DNA of 64,000 nucleotides from Strigamia acuminata (taxonomy: Eukaryota; Arthropoda; Chilopoda; Geophilomorpha; Linotaeniidae): positions 16,120,001 to 16,184,000 of the forward strand of contig OX442316.1 of assembly GCA_949358305.1 (NCBI GenBank), read 5' to 3'. The position numbers and the translations under genes were made by a program. How positions within the stretch are numbered: position 1 is the stretch's first letter; each line of letters opens with the position of its first letter. A model generated the notes under the pieces. That model saw only the letters and a program-made list of their open reading frames with translations. It made no database searches and was not told the origin of the DNA. Of the stretch, positions 11,666 through 22,402 are shown piece after piece.

Positions 11666-11784
11666 AATTATCTTTTTATTCTTTTTGAATTTCTTTTCTG
11701 GATCAAAGCACACCAATAATCGATAGAAATTATTAAAAAATGTTTTATTTATGACAGAAAATAATAAGTATGTTGTGGTTTGGT

Positions 11785-14623
11785 TCAGTGAGAGTTTTGC
11801 TTAGGATTTAACAGTAAAACTTCGTGGGGAGATTTTTCTTTGTCCGGCAGTTGATTGATCTGCAATTTAAAAAAATATATATTTATTTTGATAAAATTTA
11901 AAAACAAAATGATTAAATGTCAATAAAATGCGCACTTTTTGTTTGTCGATAAAGAATCTTTTTACGATAAATTGAACGGGTGGACTCAATAATCTCAAAT
12001 CCAAATCTTTGAGTTTGGTTGGTTCTACAAAGAGATATCGATAATAACCAATCAATATTATTGACAAAAACGAGTTGTCTAACTGTATAGAGCACTGGCA
12101 ATTGTTCCCACAATTAAAACTGGCACAGCAGACAGAGACATGATCCACCCAAATGCCACTTGGTAGAGTGGGAAAATGTCAGGACTGAAAAAAATGTTAA
12201 TCCAACGTATAGGAAAGCTTGAAAAAGCAAATATTTTTTTTACTTGTGATCTTTGGGTGATAGCAAACTGAAAGTGTCATTAACTGATAAGGAAACCAGT
12301 GTCTGGTTCAATGAAACACATCCTTCAATTGACATTTCTGAAGGAGCGGTGAATTGTTTATTCATCTGTGCGCTGATGGTCATCCATTGGGAAAAGATGA
12401 ATCCCACTATGACAGCTATTGTGGCACCCTGGAAAAATTATTTAAGTTTAATAAATTGCCAAGAGTTGCAATTGATGGTCATAAAATTACTTACCACTGA
12501 GTTGGACCAAGGAACAAACATTCCAAGTGAAAATAATGCAAAGATGAGGCCCAAAAATGTGTGCGAGTTGTAAGAATTTGTCTGAAATTAATTCTAGTTC
12601 TACAAATCGCTAAGTGTTGATTAATTGCACTTAGGGTGAAAGAAAAATAAATTTGTTCTAATTAAAATCACAATATTTAGGTAACATTTCTGTGATTTTT
12701 ATTAATTGCCACACCGTTAGGGTTAGTTTTATTTTTTCTACTGTCACCCCTGACAAGTGAGTATAATCACAATTACTTGAATTATTGAACCGCCTCCTGA
12801 AAACATGGGAACTAAAGCCAAACACAAGACTCCGAAAAACGCAGCTGGAAAAATAAAATGCAGAAATAAATTGTAAAAAAAAATCGTGCGTGTTTTTGTT
12901 AGGCTTAACTTAGTATTTTAGACACAATAGCAGCTCTTTCAGAACTCATTTTCTCCCATCTTTTAAACGCTTTGACAAAATCTTCCAAGGCCATTGCTGC
13001 GAGTGAATTCAAGGCCGATGACAGGGTGCTGCAATGATGGGTATTTACTAGAGATAATATTATCTGAGCAAAATATTTGTGTACCTAAGAGAGCCGCAAA
13101 ATAAGCCGGCAATAAATAGCCCGGTAAGACCTGGATATGAGTGCAGTGTCTCAATCACAAATAAAGGCAATAACTGAATTTAAAAAATAAAATTAGCTCT
13201 AATTTCGATTTTTGAGTGTGTAAAAATGGAATTTACTTGATCTGATGCTTTTATCATTTTAGTTGTCAGTGGGTCACAGTTCCAGTATTTAGCATAGATT
13301 ACTAAACCACCGAGCAATGCTATTACATTAAATAGCCCATTTCCTAATAAATTAACAAGAATTGTTCTAGAAATAAAAAAATTTATTTTTTAAAAAAATA
13401 AACAAATTGTTATTTTCCATTTTGACTTACAATTTCGCTTTTTTTAAACTCGGAGACGACACGTATCTTTGAATTAACATTTGGCCAACCCCGTAAAAAC
13501 CAAGCCATTTGCAAAAAGCGCCAATAGTTACACTCCACACCGTATATCTCACTCTAATATCAGGTTCCACGCTAGAATAAATGAAATAAATACATAAATA
13601 CACACAAAAATTAAACTTAAATTACCTCAGTTTAAGTCTACCGCCCTCCAATCCCTTCTCAAAGACATAAGCAAAGCCACCAACATCAACAACTCCTTTC
13701 AAAATAGACACGGCCAATGCAGTGAAAACAACCAGAATTTGAAACACATCTGTCCACATGACTGCTTTGATTCCTCCCTAACAAAAAATCTTTATTCAAG
13801 TTAAAAAAAAATTCTGAAATCTTAATCAACCGTACCAGAGTGGTGTACACAGTACCAAGAAGCCCAACAGCTATTACAGAAGCCCACAGATTTAACCCAG
13901 TCACTAAAAAAAAGAAAATCAATCAAATAAAATCACTTGTTTACACCAGAAACTGTAAACAAACTCTAATCAGTTATATTTACACAGGTCCGGTTCAATG
14001 TAAGTTTACTCACCTTGGCTCATTGCAAGAGATGGTGCATACAACACTAAACTTATATAAACCAACTAAAACAAAAACATTTTAATATCATTTTTTCAAT
14101 CCATTTTGTCTCCAACACTTACTGTTTGCAATATACATATCAAGGATCCAATTTTTCTCAAATATTTGTTGAATCTCAGCTCCAGGTACTGAAATATCCA
14201 AAGAAATTGCATTAATTCCAATTTAAAGATGAGCACACATCCTGTCATTACCTCATAAGCACTTGTCAAATGCAATTCATAGAAGACTGGCAAGTAACAC
14301 GTGGCCACCACAGGCATTGCCAAACACATTCCCACGCTGGAATAAATGAGCCCAGCATCGTACATGTAAATTTCGGCCGGCATCACCATCATTCCCATGG
14401 CGGACAAAAATGTGGCCAATAACGACATGGCGACCGGTAGAACACCCATCTGCCTGTCTCCAACGAGGTATTCTTGCACAGTTTTCTGTTTGCTGCCTGT
14501 GAATGCATAGTAAAGACCGATGAGCAACGATACGGCCAGTGTGAGTACAAATATGATGTAGTCAACGATCTGCAAATGGTGCAAATCGAGAAAGTCGATG
14601 CTGCTGCTGCTGCTGTTGGACAT
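11785..14623 (-). CDS. SLC5-like sodium-coupled solute transporter, gene D
   Basis: Inverted member of the B/C subfamily, same predicted role. Exons from the start: 14252-14623, 14123-14188, 14014-14065, 13836-13903, 13626-13777, 13431-13571, 13237-13366, 13085-13173, 12910-13028, 12777-12844, 12495-12581, 12244-12428, 12084-12184, 11936-12024, 11785-11859. They sum to 1794 bases, 597 residues, in frame throughout. The first exon holds one more serine codon than B, exon 14 one more codon, and the last exon is shorter. The protein ends QNSH, so it lacks the PDZ-type terminus of B and C. Marks seen: LLATFLSAMGMMVMPAEIYM, WTDVFQ, LSSALNSLAAMALEDFVKAF. An AATAAA signal lies at 11744-11749. D is clearly diverged from B and C and is probably older than their split. 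Confidence 0.92.
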
Positions 14624-14690
14624 GATTAACGGACTGATGGTAGTGAAAGTGTGAGTGTTTTATGATGAGATACATGATTGAACTATTCAT

Positions 14691-14714
14691 TAACCTTCTT
14701 TAATCTGCGATAAG
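14691..14714 (-). promoter_or_regulatory. Conserved GATA-type promoter block of gene D
   Basis: On the minus strand this reads CTTATCGCAGATTAAAGAAG followed by GTTA, 68-91 bp before the start codon of D. It matches the blocks before B and C in order and spacing, although the surrounding sequence has diverged. A further AGATAAGC (minus strand) lies near 14740. Confidence 0.5.
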
Positions 14715-14724
14715 ATGTTAGTTT

Positions 14725-15639
14725 AAAGGTTATGCTTATCTAACAGGAGTTAGGACGGCGCTACACATCATGTAACATAATATTAGGTCGGTAGGAGCAG
14801 TTGTAACTCGTAATAAATAAAATTTCTATTTTTTTTTTATTGATTTATTCTGTTTTTTAAATGTATTTGTAGATGAAATTGCCAATTGAATCCGGTATGG
14901 ACGACGTGGTGAAGATTTAAACAGTTTAAACAGGTGATTTATTGAGTTTTACTCTGTTTATTCATTGTATGGATAAATGTGAGATTGTTTGTGTTGTTTT
15001 ATTCATTGTAAGTTGTGAGAATTTGTAGTTATTTCGGTTGACTGGGCGGGCGAGCAGGATGGGGCGACGTTTTGTATGGAATTTAATTACTATATTTACA
15101 ACTGATTAGATAAAACGGTTTTAATATTGTTTCAACGATTCTCTAGTTTGAGAATGGAATGCACCGAAAGATATCTCCGAGTTACTCGGTCGATTACATA
15201 AATTGTAGCATTTTTTTGTCTCCAAAATTTACGTCCCACTCGGTTTGGTTGCATCATACATTAAATTTGATTAGAGTGAATTCGATTTTTTGTGTAGCTG
15301 GCTGCAGCATTAACCGCAAAATTTTTTTTCCTGTCTTAAAAGAAATATATATTTTCTTGATTAGCTGCATTCCTTCCTTACAGGATGCAAATAACGTTTT
15401 AAAGACGACAAATGCCAAGGTAATTTCGAATTCAAAATGAATGTTTTGCACGTGCATCCTCGGTGTCAATTCACTTCCCAGCCGCTATTTTTCTTGGATT
15501 TGAACAATTCGCCATTTGTCCAAAAAATGACGTCACTTTCGAGTAATTTCGAGTAAATTTGCCCGCAAACACAAGACAAAATTCCTCTTATAACAAAATG
15601 ACTGTAGAAACACAGATTGTTGATTTTTAAATGCTCAAT
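14725..15639. other. Intergenic region between genes D and E
   Basis: No gene supported. A 93-codon frame at 15159-15440 (+) has no matching splice sites, start context or family marks. The part from about 15460 to 15600, with GGATTTGAACAATTCGCCAT and AATGACGTCA, recurs at 17505-17640 and marks the downstream edge of the E/F duplication. Confidence 0.5.
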
Positions 15640-15679
15640 TTTATTGCCACGGGATAATTTTCATTACATTAATTACATT

Positions 15680-17098
15680 TCATTCAAAGTTTGGACATTT
15701 CACAAGTCCAACATAAGGAAGATCAATTATGTCCTGGAATATGCACTTATACCGTACGTCGTCTTGCAAAATAATTGACCTTACAAATGTATCAGTTTTA
15801 AAAAGACATTCGCAGACAGGGATAAACATAAGACTTCCAGCGCACATTTCATTCGATATTTTAAGGTTATCCAGGTTCAGTTCAGCAAAATTCACTACCC
15901 ATCCACTATCAGCGTGAGCTGTGTAGTCGATATCAGCCCGCACACCGAATACGTTCACGCTGAAAGATCCAGCTAACTGTGAGTCGCCATCGCCAAACTT
16001 TGAAAAGACGTCCATGCATTCGGGAATGGACTCGAACATATCTGGGGAAATTACCGTCGAGAATATGTCCGCAATGCGTGGCACACTGTTCGTACACTCA
16101 GCTGCATCGGTGACTGTCTTGAAGATTCTGTTACAGCCAGAATGAAATGGGTATTTTTTTTAAACCAAATTTAGTGATTTACTTACTCTGCAGGATTCAA
16201 CTTTGTTACGGCTCCGGTTACTAAATTTATATTCATTTTAATTTCAAAGTTGTCGAATTGTATCTGCCAAGAATCTCTTCTGGTCGTGTCGTTTATTTTC
16301 TTGGAACAGACGCCTTCAGTTACACTCATGTTAAAAGTGGGTAGCAACGTTACGTTATGGTCGAAAACTCCTGTCAAGTCTTGAGTATAACTGAATGTAG
16401 GACCGGATTTATTATTACACCTTGTTCGCAACAAATGAAGCGCTGACCTACAGTTCGCGCCCGGTATCATGATGCCAATAAAGAGGGACATGGCGATAGG
16501 GCTGGTGGTTGAAACCATGCGATTTTCAAAAACTGCTACTAGGTGGCGCTTAAATACGTTCAATTTGCCGTGAGTCATTGGAAATCATGCATTGCGAAAA
16601 CTGCTTAATCCTCGGCTTAATCGTAATTTTATTTTCGAAATGGATTGTGGGTAAGCAACTCACAGCAGCTCGTTTTGTTCACGTGCTTGGTTTCAACCCC
16701 AGTGCCATGTCCCTCTTTATTGGGTCCGTGGTTGTCCAATTTGGCATCAAGATACTGCCTGGACACACACCGTACACGTGTACAGACGGTTTATTTTTTT
16801 TACTTACTTCGCATCTTTCAGTATGTCGACGACAAATGATAGGCCGTTTTGAACATATTCAGTACAGTCTGGGTTGGGGCTGCAATCTGTGTCTGCATTT
16901 AAAAGAAAGATTTGCAAGATTTGTTCTATTTTGATCGGAAGAAAGTGTCTTACTGCCCGATCCAAATATCAGTGATGACAACGTTTTTACTACCCAGTCA
17001 ATAGCATTGAAGACACTCGTCGAAAATTGATCGAGTGGCTCGGACATCGCTGGAGAGGTACTAACGACAAATAGGATAAGAACCGAAAACATCTTCAT
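15680..17098 (-). CDS. Secreted cysteine-containing protein, family not recognised, gene E
   Basis: Four coding exons: 16954-17098, 16808-16892, 16187-16447, 15680-16127; 939 bases, 312 residues, phases matching. It opens with a signal peptide (MKMFSVLILFVVSTS), so it is probably secreted. After it come TDCSPNPDC, a region with TRCNNKS, NVTL and NMSV glycosylation sequons, and a C-terminal domain with PECMDVF, VCECLF, YKCIFQD and a final VKCPNFE. About a dozen cysteines suggest disulfides. No family comes to mind. Gene F is a tandem paralogue with the same four exons. A noncoding first exon (17201-17245) and a 94-bp intron precede the start codon; AATAAA is at 15640-15645. A reading that ignores the first coding intron runs into a stop, which supports the spliced model. 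Intron 2 carries an inverted-repeat insertion that F lacks. Confidence 0.82.
16491..16724. mobile_element. Inverted-repeat insertion in intron 2 of gene E
   Basis: The motif CCAATAAAGAGGGACATGGC at the left recurs as its reverse complement at the right, and GGTTTCAACC-like segments pair further in. The corresponding intron of F has a different 60-bp stretch here. The frames across it on both strands (16183-16578 and 16578-16934) are intron plus insertion, not genes. No clear target duplication was found. Confidence 0.5.
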
Positions 17099-17242
17099 CG
17101 TGAAATCTAAAGGCAATTCGAGTCATTGAAAGTTTGTGGTTATAAACGAAATGGCTTGCTGGTTCACTATGTTCTAGTCAGGCATATTCGTCATACTTAC
17201 AATTTGCTGGTATTTGCAGTAGTGTCAGCAGTCAGCTCTTGC

Positions 17243-17275
17243 ACTGAATTTGAAAAACTCAAACGCTTATTTATA
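17243..17275 (-). promoter_or_regulatory. TATA box and initiator of gene E
   Basis: On the minus strand TATAAATA (17268-17275) is followed 30 bp on by TTCAGTGC, whose TCAGT (17243-17247) matches the arthropod initiator. The predicted first exon, 17201-17245, ends in a good donor (GTAAGTATG), and the next exon begins at 17106, eight bases before the start codon. The same layout and sequence occur before F. Confidence 0.7.
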
Positions 17276-17729
17276 CGCACAAAATTCAATTAAAAATGCC
17301 CACGTTTCAGGACACAGGTTGCACACATCCTGACAATAAAATCACATCTTTTGTCAAAATTGTTATGGCCCTAAGCGGGTTTATTGAATGGCGTGTTTAC
17401 TTGTAGTGGTGCATTGTAATATGGGCACACGGGGCACTCGCCAAAGGCCCCAGTCAAGCCATTTGCAGTTGATTAGTTAACAAAAAATTAAAATTAAAAT
17501 TAAATGGTTTTCGTATTGTTGGCATTTTCTTGGATTTGAACAATTCGCAATTTGTCCGAAAAATGACGTCATTTTCGAGTAATTTCGGCCAGTGGTGGCG
17601 CCCGCAAACATGTGACAAGATCCCTCTTATAACAAAATGTTTCAAAATGACTAGAAGCACACATTGTTGATTTTTAAATGCTCAATTTTATTACCACGGG
17701 ATAATTTTCATTACATCAATTACATTTCA

Positions 17730-18948
17730 TTAAAAGTATGGACATTTCACAATTCCAACAGTAGGAAGATCAACTATGTCCTGAAATATGCACTTATACT
17801 GTAAGTCGTCTTGCAACATTATTGACCTTACAAATGTATCAGTTTCAAAAAGGCATTGGCAGACATTTATAAACATAGGACTTCCATTGCATACTTCGTT
17901 CGATGTTCCAACGTTATCCAGGTTCAGTTCAGCAAAATTCACCAGCCATGTACTATTAGCGTGAGCTGTGCGGTCGATATTAGCCCGCACACCGAATACG
18001 TTCACGCTGAAAGATCCAGCTAAGTCGTCACCGTCAACATTTGAAAAGACGTCCATGCATTCGGGAATGGAGTCGAACATATCTGGAGAAATTACCGTCG
18101 AGAATATGTCCTCCAAGCGTGGCACACGGTTCACACACGAAGCTGCATCGGTGGCTGTCTTGAACATTCTGTTACAGCCAGAATGAAATGGGTATTTTTT
18201 TAAACCAAATTTAGTGATTTACTTACTCTGCAGGATTCAACTTTGTTACGGCTTCGGTTACGAGATTTATATTCATTTTAATTTCAAAGTTGTTGTATTC
18301 TATCTGCCAAGAATCTCTTCTGGTCCCGTCGTCTATTTTCTTGGAACAGACGTCTTCAGTTACACTCATGTTAAAAGTGGGTAGCAACGTTATGTTATGG
18401 TCGACAGCTCCTGTCAAGTCTTGAGTATAACTGAATGTAGAACCGGATTTATTATTACACCTTGTTCGCAACAAATGAAGCCCTGACCTACAGTTCGCGC
18501 CCGGTATCATGATGCCAAACTCAAACTGAACAATATTCTGCGTCTACATTTAACACGGCGATTATCAAGCTTATTCTTGTCCAATTTGGCATCAAGATAC
18601 TGGCTGGACACACACTGTACACGTGTACAGACGGTTTATTTTTTTACTTACTTCTGCTCTTGCAGTATTTGGATGACAGTTGCTAGGCGGGTTTGAATAA
18701 ATTCGGTACAGTCTGGGTTGGGGATGCAATCTGTGTCTGCATTTTAAAGAAAGATTTGCAAGATTTGTTCTATTTTGATCGGAAGAAAGTGTCTTACTGC
18801 CCGGCCCAACTATGGGTGCTAACAACTTTTCTAATAGCGAGTCAAAAAAATCAAAGAGACTCGTCCAAAATGGATCGAGTGGCTCGAACATCGTTGAAGA
18901 GGTACTAACGACAAATAAGCTTAGGATAAGAACCGAAAACATCTTCAT
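17730..18948 (-). CDS. Secreted cysteine-containing protein, family not recognised, gene F
   Basis: Paralogue of E, lying directly upstream of it in the same direction. Coding exons: 18798-18948, 18652-18736, 18227-18487, 17730-18168; 936 bases, 311 residues. Same plan: signal peptide MKMFSVLILSLFVVSTS, TDCIPNPDC, TRCNNKS, NITL and NMSV sequons, PECMDVF, VCQCLF, YKCIFQD and final VKCPYF. The cysteines align with those of E. The region just after the signal peptide and the loop before NEVC differ most. A noncoding first exon (19051-19095) precedes an intron to 18956. AATAAA is at 17687-17692. The duplication unit is about 1.85-2.05 kb and includes promoter and 3' flank. The conserved frame with many replacements suggests both copies are used. 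Function unknown. Confidence 0.82.
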
Positions 18949-19092
18949 CGTGAAATCTAAAAGCAATTCGAGTCATTGAAAGTTTGTGGTTATAAACGAA
19001 ATGGCTTGCTGGTTCACTATGTTCTAGTCAGGCATATTTGTCATACTTACAATTTGCTGGTATTCGCAGTAGTGTCAGTAGTCAGCTCTTGC

Positions 19093-19125
19093 ACTGAATT
19101 TGAAAAACTCAAACGCTTATTTATA
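19093..19125 (-). promoter_or_regulatory. TATA box and initiator of gene F
   Basis: TATAAATA on the minus strand (19118-19125) and TCAGT (19093-19097) stand in the same 30-bp relation as in gene E. The 45-bp noncoding exon, its donor and the acceptor before the start codon are all conserved between the two copies. Confidence 0.7.
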
Positions 19126-19379
19126 CGCACAAAATTCAATCAAAAATGCCTACGTTTCAGGACACAGGTTGCACACATCCTGACAATAAAATCACATCTT
19201 TTGTCAAAATTGTTATGGCCCTAAGTGGGTTTATTTAATGGCTTGTTTACTTGCAGCGGTGCATTCTAATATGCCCATATTACAATGCATAATCCACACG
19301 GGGCATAAGCCAAAGGCCCCAGTCGAACCATTTTCAGTTGATTAGTTAACAAAAAATTAAAATTAAAATTAAATAGTTT

Positions 19380-20027
19380 ATTTTTTCGTTCTGAGAAATA
19401 GTTATTATTGTTCTCTTTCACAATTGAAATCGGACTATAAGGAAGTAGTTAAACATCTGGTACGTACGTACTACTTTATACGATTATGCTAATAAAAGTT
19501 TTTTTTTCAAAAATTACCTTTGTTGGTTCGATTTAGTTACATCATCATTTTGAATTTTTCTGTTCGATTGGGTAAGCATATTTTCTAAACTAATACAGCA
19601 AAACGAGTATAGTGATCAGTGGTGGATCACAAGAAGCGCAAAGCCTCAAAAACAATTATTCTTCCCATCACTAAAATTTTTTTTTAGAATTTCCCACAAA
19701 ACAAAATTTTTTTTTTTTGCGGGGGGGGGGGGGGGGGGGAGGGGTGGTCAGTTTTACTCCTCCGGTTAAACCTTTCTTCGAATGAAAATAAAGCAGTCAG
19801 TCCTTATGCTTGCATGCACTTTGCATATTAAAAGACATGATATATTTAAGAATAATCTCTCTTTTCAAGCAACATTTCCAGCAACTTTAAAATAAAACAA
19901 CAAAACAAAAAAAATCCAAAAACACAAAAAAAAAAAAAATTAATAATTAAATAAATAAATAAATATCTTCTGTTTAATTCCCATTCAACTATCTCAAAAT
20001 CACAAACTTTTTCTTCAATAAACTTAC
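19380..20027. other. AT-rich intergenic DNA with a poly-G run
   Basis: No gene seen. It contains long A and T runs, a G run of nearly twenty at about 19721-19740 preceded by T and C runs, and AAATAAATAAAT near 19945. The T-run/G-run boundary resembles the one inside the neighbouring element near 20540. Confidence 0.5.
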
Positions 20028-20030
20028 TTA

Positions 20031-20694
20031 GGGGCCGTCTATAAATTACGTAACGCCTTGAGGGGGGGGAGGGGGTTTCAAATTTTGTTATGGGTTGTTA
20101 CGACGGGGAGGGGGGGGGGGTTCTTAATAATGTTACGTAACAAAAATTGAAAATTTTACTTTTATTGTTTCAATTTATTATTATTGTAAATTTTAAACTT
20201 TTGTAAAAAAAATTTTAATTTTTTTACAAAAATTTTAATTTTTTTACAAAAATTTTAATTTTTTTACAAAAATTTTAATTTTTTTACAAAAATTATAATT
20301 TTTTTACAAAAATTTTAATTTTTTTACAAAAATTATAATTTTTTTACAAAAATTATAATTTTTTTACAAAAATTTTAATTTTTTTACAAAAATTTTAATT
20401 TTTTTACAAAAATTTTAATTTTTTTACAAAAATTTTAAATTCTTTTACAAAAATTTTAAATTCTTTTACAAAAATTTTAAATTCTTTTACAAAAATTTTA
20501 AATTTTTGTTAAATTCTGTATTATAAGCTTGTATCAAAATTTTTTTTTTTTGCGGGGGGGGGGGGGGTGTGGTCAGTCTTTATACGTAATATTCTAGGGG
20601 GGTTTGTGGATTTGTTACGACCTTGTTACAGGGGGGGGGGGGGAAGGGGTCTAAAAATTGAAAAATCAGCGTTACGTAATTTATGGACGGCCCC
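20031..20694. mobile_element. PIF/Harbinger-like MITE with internal minisatellite
   Basis: Inverted ends of 26 bp (starting GGGGCCGTCTATAAATTACG; the right copy differs by one base) are flanked by TTA on both sides (20028-20030 and 20695-20697), as in PIF/Harbinger elements. The interior is not coding: G-rich tracts lie just inside each end, and between them (about 20209-20510) is a tandem array of about 15 units of 20 bp, TTTTTTTACAAAAATTTTAA and variants. Confidence 0.8.
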
Positions 20695-20859
20695 TTATCT
20701 GACTTTCCACCTGCACCTCCTCCACCAACCAAAACGAGCAAAACAATTGACAACATCTCAGCAGGGAATTCTCAATACAACATTTCTTTCTTTCTATCTT
20801 CACTTGTCAGAAAAAGTTTTTCCTTATTATTTATTAATTTGTTTGTATGACAACAGCTT

Positions 20860-21345
20860 ACCGTAGATTCGCGTTTGGACTTTACGTTTTTGTCACTAGA
20901 GCGCGCTATAGTAGTGTGACGAATTGATAACTTCCGGTTCCGGTAATGGCATCGCATACAAACGTACGTATGATGGTACTGTATGTACATTTCTGATCAT
21001 CGATGTACCACAATAATTTTATTTCACACACTAAACTTAAAGAACTGCACGAAAAATGGCCGAGACTGGAAAGTGTAGAGAAATCTTAAGAAAATGGAGA
21101 TTACACGCAAAACGCTGCATTTTCGGCGGGACTAGCTGTGAGTATAGTATCAGCGAAAGTAAGATTTAAAAAAATACCTAATTTTAATCTTGCAAATAAC
21201 AATTAATTTAGGAAACGAGAAACGAAAATGAAACAAAAATGTATGTGAGGCCATCGTGCGATTATTTATTTGTGGAGATGCAGACGAAAGGAGTACACAA
21301 AGGAAACAACAAGCAACGGATGAAACCGCAAGCCGCAAGTACACT
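20860..21345. repeat. Segment repeated in reverse at 56540-57000
   Basis: Landmarks shared in reverse order with 56540-57000: GACTGGAAAGTGTAGA, CTTAAGAAAATGGAGAT, AAAACGCTGCA, TTTCGGCGGGACT, and a run ending with GCAAGCAACGGATGAAACCG in one copy and its complement in the other. A short frame starts at 21057 (MAETGKCREIL) and could be a first exon, but in the other copy it is shifted, so no gene is called. It lies upstream of gene G here and in the J-K interval there. Confidence 0.6.
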
Positions 21346-22330
21346 TTTCTATTTCAAAATGATGTTGCTGTTATGCAGCTTCAATGAAATACAATTAGCA
21401 AAATAATTCCACAATTTTGTCGTAATTTAAATGCAAGAAAAAGAAAAAAATGCTGTTAGCTATTGGTTGAGATTGGCTCTGTTTAGTTTTTCGTGAATTC
21501 CATAGAGAATCCAACTATCTTAGTGATTTAAGGAGAAGACAATTTCTCTTTTGGAGTTTTAATGGCACCTACTGATATCATGATTTGTAAGTTTCAATCA
21601 AGATTTTGAGTTGTGTCTTGGAAAATTGAATGCATTGCAACTATCTGTTGATATGAAAACACATGATAACGACCTTACATTTGGAATGTTTTGCGTAAAA
21701 AAATTTAAAAGCACTTCTCTCTCACGTTTAAATAAAGAAAGTATTGAATGTTTAGATAATAACAATACTTTATTTTTTATAAATTTAAACAATTATTGCG
21801 GTCTCCTTGTCAGCAAGGTCTAAGTTCCACCAAAAATACTTGTCCATTTAAATATAAATGTTTTGTGCAGTTTGCAATGTCTGTTGAGTCATTTCAACAT
21901 TTTGAAATGATTATTTCCATTGAAGAAATTGTTATTATTATTAAGTTGTATTCATGTATTCATGTATTCATGAAACAACATCTGATTGGCTGCCTTATTT
22001 TATAAGGTACTCTCATAAAAATCCATTTTCCTTATGCTTACAGTCCATCCTTATGCTTATGATGCCATAAGGTCATAAGGATGGCCATTTATAAGGAAAA
22101 GTGCATCTCCGCAAACTTTCTAACGTATTGTTCTGACATTAGAGTGTGTAAATGTATAATCTATTTTTTGACCTGTGAGAGGATGTGACAACTTCCTGTT
22201 AATTAAAAATTCAGTTTGTTTTTGTTTTTAGTGAAAATAAGAAGTGTTTTATTTGAAGCTAGATTTGTATAACAGAAATAATTGATAATTTAAAGCAGAC
22301 ACTTGGTAATTACATCATCTGCCTCGTTTT
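21346..22330. other. Intergenic region upstream of gene G
   Basis: No gene seen. Around 21840-21920 is a segment (with GAGTCATTTCAACATTTTGA) that recurs near 62870-62900 upstream of gene K. Around 22010-22130 two inverted words (CTTATGCTTA and TAAGGAAAA) and GCATCTCCGCAAACTTTCTA resemble a decayed relative of the element at 4073-4553. Confidence 0.4.
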
Positions 22331-22333
22331 CGC

Positions 22334-22345
22334 TCAATACGCGTC
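22334..22345 (+). promoter_or_regulatory. Upstream element of gene G shared with J
   Basis: TCAATACGCGTC, followed by TATATGTAGGCACTCG, lies 58-69 bp before the start codon of G. Gene J has the same 12 bases on the minus strand (54515-54526), followed by a proper TATATAA. In G the TATA part is altered to TATATG. The conserved word may be part of the core promoter. Confidence 0.45.
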
Positions 22346-22402
22346 TATATGTAGGCACTCGATGACCATTTCTTCTTTCTCTCGTTTACAACAAATTTGA
22401 AG

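Noticed and set aside
11240-11716. Opposed frames of 135 and 158 codons
   Set aside because: GC-rich solo LTR; long frames on both strands reflect base composition, and they cross the element boundary.
15159-15440. 93-codon frame on the plus strand
   Set aside because: No family mark, no splice partner, AT-rich intergenic DNA; the opposite strand is equally open.
16578-16934. 118-codon frame antisense to gene E
   Set aside because: It runs over an inverted-repeat insertion and an intron; only the mirror of the gene.
18223-18510. Start MIPGANC for exon 3 of gene F
   Set aside because: The acceptor ACTGTAG after it keeps the frame from exon 2 in both E and F, whereas reading upstream of it does not join in frame.
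18592-18966. Unspliced first exon of gene F continuing through SKTLSSDQ
   Set aside because: The same reading meets a stop in E, while removing a 61-65 bp intron gives an open, conserved TDCxPNPDC segment in both.
21057-21170. Possible first exon MAETGKCREIL
   Set aside because: The frame is shifted in the duplicate at 56.8 kb and no downstream exon was found.
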